The position numbers were made by a program, and so were the translations under genes. Below the pieces are notes generated by a model. That model was given only the letters and a program-made list of their open reading frames with translations. It was not told the origin of the DNA and made no database searches. DNA of 64,000 bases, taken from NCBI RefSeq assembly GCF_020379485.1, contig NC_063448.1, forward strand, positions 43,657,218 through 43,721,217, read 5' to 3'. Positions 57,712 to 64,000 of the stretch are shown one piece after another. Every line of letters begins with the position of its first letter. The stretch's first letter is position 1. Source of the DNA: Brassica napus (lineage: Eukaryota; Streptophyta; Magnoliopsida; Brassicales; Brassicaceae).

Positions 57712-58353
57712 ATCTTGATCGTATCGAGATAAAGGAAAATACCCCTAATACAGTTTGATCATCTTATATATACTCCCTAGATCTATATTTTTTTTGTTTT
57801 ACAAAAATATATTTTCTACATTTTAAGGTACTTTGTATACGTTAAAAGTATAGATTGTAAATATTTAAATTGATTAAATATCACTGGTCGAAAATTATTA
57901 AATTTTGTATAATAAAAATAATAACAAAAATTTATCAAATTTAATATGCGTAAATACTCTGGAAATTTTATTTTCAAAAACAGAATGATTGATTTATTTT
58001 ATCTTTTTAGTTGACAAAACATTCTAATTATATTTAGATTTTTTAACCTATTTTAAATAGAATTATAGGATGTTGTTATTCAATAAATAATTATATATTA
58101 TGTTTTAGTTAATTTTTATTAATCTATTTAACATATAAAGGTTGATAGAATGTTGATAGAATGTTGATATCTTTATAATATTATTTGAAAAGTCAAGTTT
58201 CTATGTGTCACTTTCAAATTTATTATAACTATGTGTTATTTTCTTAATATATATATTTATAAAATAGTTTAACACATGTCACCATTTTAAAATTTTAAGT
58301 TTCATATGTCATAATCATGTTAATTAGCAATCTTGAAGAAATAAGCTTTATAC
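57712..58353. other. 5' flank of the split F-box/kelch gene
   Basis: Includes TTATATATACTCCC at about 57763, the TATA-like position shared with the other copies, and homology at about 58010 to the intact copy's flank. Otherwise AT-rich. Confidence 0.65.
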
Positions 58354-59854
58354 TAGATTTTGATCCGCGCTTCGAAAGCGCGGGCTTTTCATTGGATTAT
58401 AAACAAAATTTGTGAATCAGTATTTTAGAATTGGCATACATTATTCTGTTACAAAGTTATTATATCGAAGAAGGGCACTCGTTTAAAATTATACAATTTG
58501 TGAATTTGTTTATATAAGATTTTGTATGTACACTCTTATATAACACTTTATAGTCTTAGATATTTTACTGGATCCGAAAAACCAAACCAAAATCAACCAA
58601 ACAATATAGTTGTGGTTTGGGTTTGGATCTAGGGCAAAGTACATATTTGATTTTTTCGTCGACTTGCGGTCTCTGTTCGATTCCGGGTCCTATCCGAGAC
58701 CCAGTTGGGTATTCAAAGTATATTAAATGTTTTATGTATATTAGGTATATTTGAGTTTTTTTCAGATATGTATTTGATATTTCGAATGTGTTTTCAGTAT
58801 TATGAATATTTTTTTTTTAAGTTTCGGATCCAGATTTCCAATTATTGTTTCGGGTGAAATTCAAATTTTTTTAAATTTTTTTTTTAAAAAATTTGGGTAT
58901 GAAGAAATGTTTTTAGGTATTTTAGGTTCCTCATGACATATTTATCGTAAACTTTGGGGTTTTTTGGGGATTTAAATATTTTTAAGGTATTTATTTGTGT
59001 TTTCAGATATTTTTTGGTTTTCAGTATTTTTTTTTTAATTTTTGGGTACTTCGAATATTTTTCAAGTCCTAAAAACCCCAAACCAATTTGGACCGTTACG
59101 TACCCAAAAGTTATAGGTATTTTGAAGGTATTTGAATTATGGACCTTGATCCCAAAGAAATCGACCGGAATCCGAACCAGAAAATTTTAAATACCTAAAT
59201 GTTTAGGATCCGAAAAACTTAGACCGAAAGGAACCGATCCGTACCCAACCAGAAGACCCGGTGCCCATACCTACTCTCTCTTATTATATTTTGTGTGTAT
59301 TTTATAAGAGTTACATTTGTTGAACTTCTGAGACTTAAGATTTACTTGGTTGATTTTGCATAATTTAGTAGTATAGATTTGTACATTTTTTAAATAATTT
59401 TTAATCTTATATTAAATAACAAATTTTATTTTAAACTATAAAAAAATAATTTAAAGTAAAATATATAGTTTTATTTTTTTACATATGGTTTGTTAAAGTG
59501 TTTGTATTAAATTTGATTTTGTAAATATTTGGAACTATATAGATGTTTAGAAAAGAGTGTAATAAAGTATATAAACTATATTGTATGTTTAGAAAAGAGT
59601 ATAATAAAGTATAAAAACTATATTGTGTATATCATTGTCGTGTGATATGATCTAATAAATAAAAGTTTATATGTTGTATAACTTTGTCATGTTCAAAAAG
59701 ATGTGGTGTAATAAATTATTGTTAGAGAAATTTTAGCTTATATATTGTTAGTCAAATATTATGGTAAGACCAAATAATTTGCTAGTTAATGAAAGGGTCC
59801 AACAACCTTTCATAAGTAGATTTTTTAAGAGTCTTTCTTTTTTAATAGTATAGA
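58354..59854 (-). mobile_element. Helitron (tandem unit 1)
   Basis: Minus-strand Helitron, 1501 bp. The 3' end on plus reads CTAG (58354-58357), ATTTTGAT, then hairpin CCGCGCTT-CGA-AAGCGCGG (58366-58384). The 5' end on minus reads TCTATACTATTAAAAAAG, the usual Brassicaceae Helitron start, ending at 59854. No Rep/helicase. Inside, GGATCCGAAAAAC-type sequence at 58569 and 59208 hints at an older nested element. Confidence 0.85.
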
Positions 59855-61188
59855 CTAGATCAAGATCCGCGCTGTGCGCGGATAATATTTGTACTAATTT
59901 TCGTAATAATTATTGAGAAGAGATTATATTTTTTATTTTTGTATAACTTCTTTCTTTTTAATAATTTACTTTTGTTTTGGACGTGTATATAACGTTTGTA
60001 TTTTAGTTTGTTATTTGTTGACAAAAAAATTTGTTTTTTGAAACACAATTCGGAAGAGATAGACATTTATGTAAATTTTGATATATTCAAACTTTGAAAA
60101 CTTTTGGCCCATATAAGAATAATAGATACTCGTTTGGGAAGCATATATTTGCAAAATAGTTATACTTATTGTCTATGGAATTAGCCCATTAGTTAAAACA
60201 AAGAATCTACTTTGATCAAAAAGAAAATTTTGATGATAAAAAGGAATTAAGTTGTTAGAGGTTATCTTGTTTGCACGGTACGTTAGTTAAGATTAGATTT
60301 ATATATTGTTAATGAGGTTAGGATATTCTATTATATTTAATTAGACTTTGATAATTAATAGAAATTAAAATAATTGGTATTACAATATCGATATATAAAA
60401 ATTTATCAAAATAAAAATAAAAAAATATCTATATAAACTGTAGTATCCCTTTATAATACATGGATTAAATAGATATATAAAAAAAAAAGAAAACATATGT
60501 AATGTCAATTATGTTTTGAATTATAAATAAATATGACTGAAGCTTATATGAGACTTGTTTTCATATTAAGAACTATAAATTGGTGGTAATGTTTGTATGG
60601 GTCAAGCTGAACCAAATATGAAACACTTTGATTTCTTTATGTGCGCAGGTATTGATCTGAGAATAAGCAGAAAATACCATATTTTTTTCTTCTTCTAATC
60701 GTGTTATTGTATTACTCTTCTATAATAACATGGTCTTATATATGTAGATTGGAATATAAGCAAAGATGATCGATCATTTGTGGTGACATGGAGTCAAATC
60801 AGAGTTAGTGTATTATTATTCTAATAGTTAATAACGTATCGGTTTTGTTAGATTAATTTCCGATGGTTATGGTAAATAAGGTTTTAGTTTACTTTAAGTG
60901 ATCCAGTCTCATTATGTAAGTAGCGTGTAAATATATAATGTGTAACAAACTTGTGCATCTCGTAATATATTAAGCGTGGTACTAAAAATGAAAAAGTTCA
61001 AAATTTAAAACTATGGTAGATAAAAAATAGGACTCTAAATTAATAGAGTAGATTGTTAGAGAAATTTTAGCTTATATATTGTTAGTCAAATATTATGATA
61101 AGACCAAATAATTTGCTAGTTAATGAAAGGGTCCAACAACCTTTCATAAGTAGATTTTTTAAGAGTTTTTCTTTTTTAATAGTATAGA
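59855..61188 (-). mobile_element. Helitron (tandem unit 2)
   Basis: 1334 bp, same orientation. The 3' end is CTAG (59855-59858), then ATCAAGAT and hairpin CCGCGC-TGT-GCGCGG (59867-59881). The 5' end is TCTATACTATTAAAAAAG at 61188. Its 5' terminal 140 bp (61051-61188) nearly equals that of unit 1 (59714-59854), while the interiors and 3' hairpins differ. It abuts unit 1 with no base between. Confidence 0.85.
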
Positions 61189-61206
61189 CTAGCACTACAA
61201 GAAAAC

Positions 61207-61720
61207 ATCAAGGATTCTGAGGGAAAAAATCGTCGGAATTTCGTCGGAATATCGTTATTCCGACGAAATTCCGACGAAACACGTCGTCGGAAATAATTCC
61301 TCGGAATTTCTTTTTTCCTCGGAAATCCCTCGGAATTTTCCGACGCAATTCCGAGGAAATAAATTTCCGAGGAAATTCCGAGGATCCCTTGTTTGTCGGA
61401 AAAGTCCTCGGAATATACAGAGGGAGAACTTCGTCGGGATAATTCCTCGGAAGTTCATCGATCGATGCGTGTTTGGACATATATACATCGATCGATAGAA
61501 GTATACCGACGGACTTTTTCCTCGGTTTATTCCGAGGAACTGTTCCCTCGGTATATTCCGAGGGATCCGTTCCTCGGAATTTTCCGAGGGAGCTGTCCCT
61601 CGGAAAATTCCGAGGGAAATGTCCCTCGCTATATTTTAAAAAAAAAACGGATCGATCGATGCATTTTTGTTCAAAAACGCATCGATCGATCTAGTGAAAA
61701 ATATAATTAATTTCCTCGGA
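61207..61720. repeat. Left subterminal repeat region of CACTA B
   Basis: Over 20 CCTCGG, CCGAGG or CCGACG motifs in both orientations, with ATCGATCGAT palindromes at about 61460, 61488, 61652 and 61681. Mirrors the right subterminal region of A, except that A's right end has no ATCGATCGAT. Confidence 0.88.
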
Positions 61721-61871
61721 ATGTAAAAAATATTAATTTTTTTGAAAAAATAAAATTTCTGAAATTTAAATTCGAAAATATGAAATTAAAAGTAAAATTG
61801 AAATCATATTAATTAATATTCAAAGTTTCACAAATAAAAATAAAACATTCCGAGATTGGGGAAAAAAAAAA

Positions 61872-63456
61872 CTACGGGTCTGGCACGTCCGGGAACACCT
61901 CGTTCGGGTACATCCTCTGCATCATCTCCATCATTTGCTGGTTCAGCCTCCTCTGTGCCTCATAGCCCGCCTGTTGAGCCGCCATCTGGGTCTCCAACAA
62001 AGATATACGATCATCTTTGTCCTTCAACTGAGCCGTAAGTACTTCTGGATCAACAAAGGGCGGTGGTGCAGAAGAAGGAGGAACCGACCGGGTGCGACGA
62101 CCCAAACCGACCAAACGTCCCTTCTTCTTTGGAACCGACTGAATAGAAAAAAGCCAAATTTAGAAATTTAAACCAAGAAATAAATGAATTGAACTTTAAA
62201 AAAAAAGAACTTACGGATTCAACGATTTCGTTGATTCGAAACCGGGACAAGTTGGTCGAAGCCGTCGAAGCGTCATCCTCGGTTTGAAGCTGAGACACTT
62301 CGTCTACCACCTGAGTTTGGACCAGGTCGACCACGTCCCTCACAAGACCGTCATCAATCTGGCCGGTCTTCTTGTTGGTATACGCCCTCCTCATTAGGGC
62401 GAGATCATCAACCGGCTCGCCATCATTTTCTTCCGCCTTGAAAAAAACATAAAATTAAAGAAACATTAGAAATTAGAAGAAATGCACAATAAATTTAAAT
62501 TCTGAAACTCAAATAATTGAAGAAAAAGCGGTTGAACTTACCATGCGATCTCCGAGAGTGGCAATAGATTGAGCACCCAAGTTATGCTTGTAGATGCCCT
62601 TCCCTTTACGGTCGCTCCTGCGGTTGGTGGAGTTGGTGGAAGAAGTTTCTTTCGTCTCCTCCTTATCCCAATGCGCACACAACTCCTTCCAGACCGTGTC
62701 GTTCATCGACTTTGGGACCTTTTAATTAAAAAAAAAAGAAAAAGTTTAATAAATTAAAAAATTGTTTAATAAATTAAATCGAACCTTATTGATTTCCCAC
62801 TTCTTCTTCCACTCGTGGATCTGCTTCCCATAGTTGTCCATTACTTTATGGACGAAGTGGTGATAGATAAAGAGCGTCTCATCGGAATTCCAGTTGAACT
62901 CTTGCTGAAAAAAAAACACAATTAGTAGAAAATTTTATTAAAGATTAAAAATATAAGTAAAAAATTAGAATACTTACCGCAAACTGACGAAACCACAGAA
63001 CCTGCTTGTCGGTTGGGAAGTGAGTGAAAGTCGGATGTCCACTGTCGAGGGCCGAGTACATCATACGGTTGATCCATGCGCTGATTCCGTTCCCGGATCG
63101 GTTGAACCTTATTAAAAGAACAAACGGTTAATAATGAATCCAAATTTAAAGAAAAAAAAATGTTTAATTACCATGTTTGACCCCGTCCATGTGGATACGG
63201 AGTGAGATACGGAAGATGGTCACGACCGGGCTGTTGAACCAACTCCGCAACCCTCATCACTCCCGGAGGACCCGGAGGAACAGGAGCGGATGCAGCAGCG
63301 GGAGCGAGAGGAGCATGAGCGGGTGCAGCAGAGGGAGATGTATGGTTGGAGCTGTGGGGCGAAGGGGAATCCTGAAAATGGCTGGAATCCCGAGACTGGC
63401 TCCCCGTACCACCACGACCACGACGCTGTCGAGGCCGGGTCTGATCATCATGAGAC
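61872..63456 (-). CDS. TNPA-like CACTA protein, exons 2-7
   Basis: Exons on the minus strand: 63172-63456, 62978-63107, 62785-62904, 62542-62718, 62215-62436, 61872-62138; all borders are GT-AG and all joins stay in frame. With the two start bases of exon 1 (expected about 64065, just outside) this is about 400 residues. N-terminal Pro/Ala/Ser-rich region; then the conserved core of the Ptta/En/Spm family (Transposase_24), with [42 protein letters not shown] and [13 protein letters not shown]; then an Asp/Gln-rich linker. The C-terminal exon has a basic patch and a likely coiled coil ([20 protein letters not shown]), fitting dimerisation as in TnpA. No lesion seen. Binding to the CCTCGG motif is inferred. 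Confidence 0.87.
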
Positions 63457-64000
63457 CTGTAAATTAAAAAAATATATTTAATAAATACAGAAATATATAA
63501 ATTAATTTTTTTTATTAAAAAAAAAATCCCAAATAATTTAATCACAGAAAAAGATTTATATATATTAAATTTTTTAATAAATATATAAAAATAGTTCTAA
63601 TAAACAAAAAATAGTTTTAATAAATAAATTTTTTTTAATAATTACAAAAAAATAGTTTTAATAATATATATATATGAAAAATATTTTTAAATCTCAAATA
63701 ATAGTATTTAATCACAAAAAAAGTTTTATAGATATTTAAAATGTTTTGTAAAATCCAAAAAATCGAATTTATATAGAAATTTTTTTTTGTAAAATCCAAA
63801 AAATCGAATTTATATAGAAAAATCGTTTTGTAAAATACAAAAATCGATTTTATATACAAAAATCGATTTTATAAATACAAAAAATAAAAAAATTATAAAA
63901 AAATTCTAAATCAATTCAACAAAACAAATTATTCAACCAAATCACAATTCTAAACCTATTATACAACCAAATCACAATCCTAACCAATCACCCTAACAAA
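63457..64000 (-). other. First intron of the TNPA-like gene in CACTA B
   Basis: AT-rich, nearly identical to 542-1084 in A, including the 42-bp repeat. It ends at the window edge before exon 1. Confidence 0.8.

Larger units (their letters stand above)
61193..64000. mobile_element. CACTA (En/Spm-class) transposon B, right part outside the window
   Basis: Left terminus CACTACAAGAAAACA at 61193, preceded by TAG, the likely 3-bp target duplication. Same family and orientation as element A, with near-identity over the 1.08 kb both show. The cargo gene and TNPD would lie beyond the window. Confidence 0.93.

Noticed and set aside
59860..60066. 68-residue minus-strand frame next to the Helitron hairpin
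   Set aside because: AT-rich, no domain, lies over the Helitron 3' end structure.
1..64000. CRISPR array, phage, operon or bacterial defence island
   Set aside because: Spliced genes, LTR elements and Helitrons show a plant nuclear genome; repeats present are minisatellites, LTRs and transposon ends.

Overview
This is plant nuclear DNA from a Brassicaceae genome, most likely a Brassica (A or C genome not resolved). The evidence is spliced genes with GT-AG introns, CACTA ends of the CACTACAAGAAAAC type, ATREP-like Helitrons, TRIM, Ty1-copia and Athila-class LTR elements, and F-box/kelch genes of an Arabidopsis-like type. No bacterial genes, CRISPR arrays or operons were seen. It is gene-poor, repeat-packed DNA in which a local F-box/kelch gene family has been pushed apart by nested transposons.

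Layout. 1-8961: right part of a CACTA element (A): a TNPA-like gene cut by the window start, an Athila-ORF1-like cargo gene, and a frameshifted TNPD transposase. A sits inside a tandem TRIM array (8962-10021), which itself sits in an F-box/kelch gene (10022-10452). 11305-12920: an RNase-H-like fragment and a 5'-truncated LINE with a 17-bp target duplication. 14131-31380: a 17.25-kb MULE-like element with diverged terminal repeats and an imperfect 9-bp target duplication. It holds a MITE, a PPR-gene fragment, a TTATAA-dense block, unidentified exon remnants, and two nested Copia elements (17731-22142 and 23368-29447). 31440-32740: a small related TIR element with a hAT element inside. 33143-34219: the only intact F-box/kelch gene. 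34515-44691: a young, near-intact Athila-class Gypsy element. 45200-49270: a poly(A)-ended retroposon, a 1.35-kb inverted-repeat element whose arms carry tRNA-like A/B boxes, and a MITE. 49306-49603: a GRF zinc-finger pseudogene. 50236-57711: a third F-box/kelch gene split by a Copia element that carries a beta-xylosidase gene fragment between blocks of 25-bp repeats; its left LTR is itself interrupted by a Helitron. 58354-61188: two Helitrons joined end to end. 61193-64000: the left end of a second CACTA element (B) of the same family and orientation as A.

How it fits together. The three F-box/kelch loci lie on the same strand and share flanks, so they look like an old tandem triplication. 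Everything between them is explained mostly by insertion. CACTA copies A and B complement each other: A shows the first TNPA-like exon and B shows exons 2-7. Read together they give a roughly 400-residue protein whose start codon appears to be formed only after splicing. A CCTCGG/CCGACGG motif fills the non-coding gaps of both CACTA elements. An ATCGATCGAT-type palindrome is shared between the CACTA elements and the unrelated Athila element.
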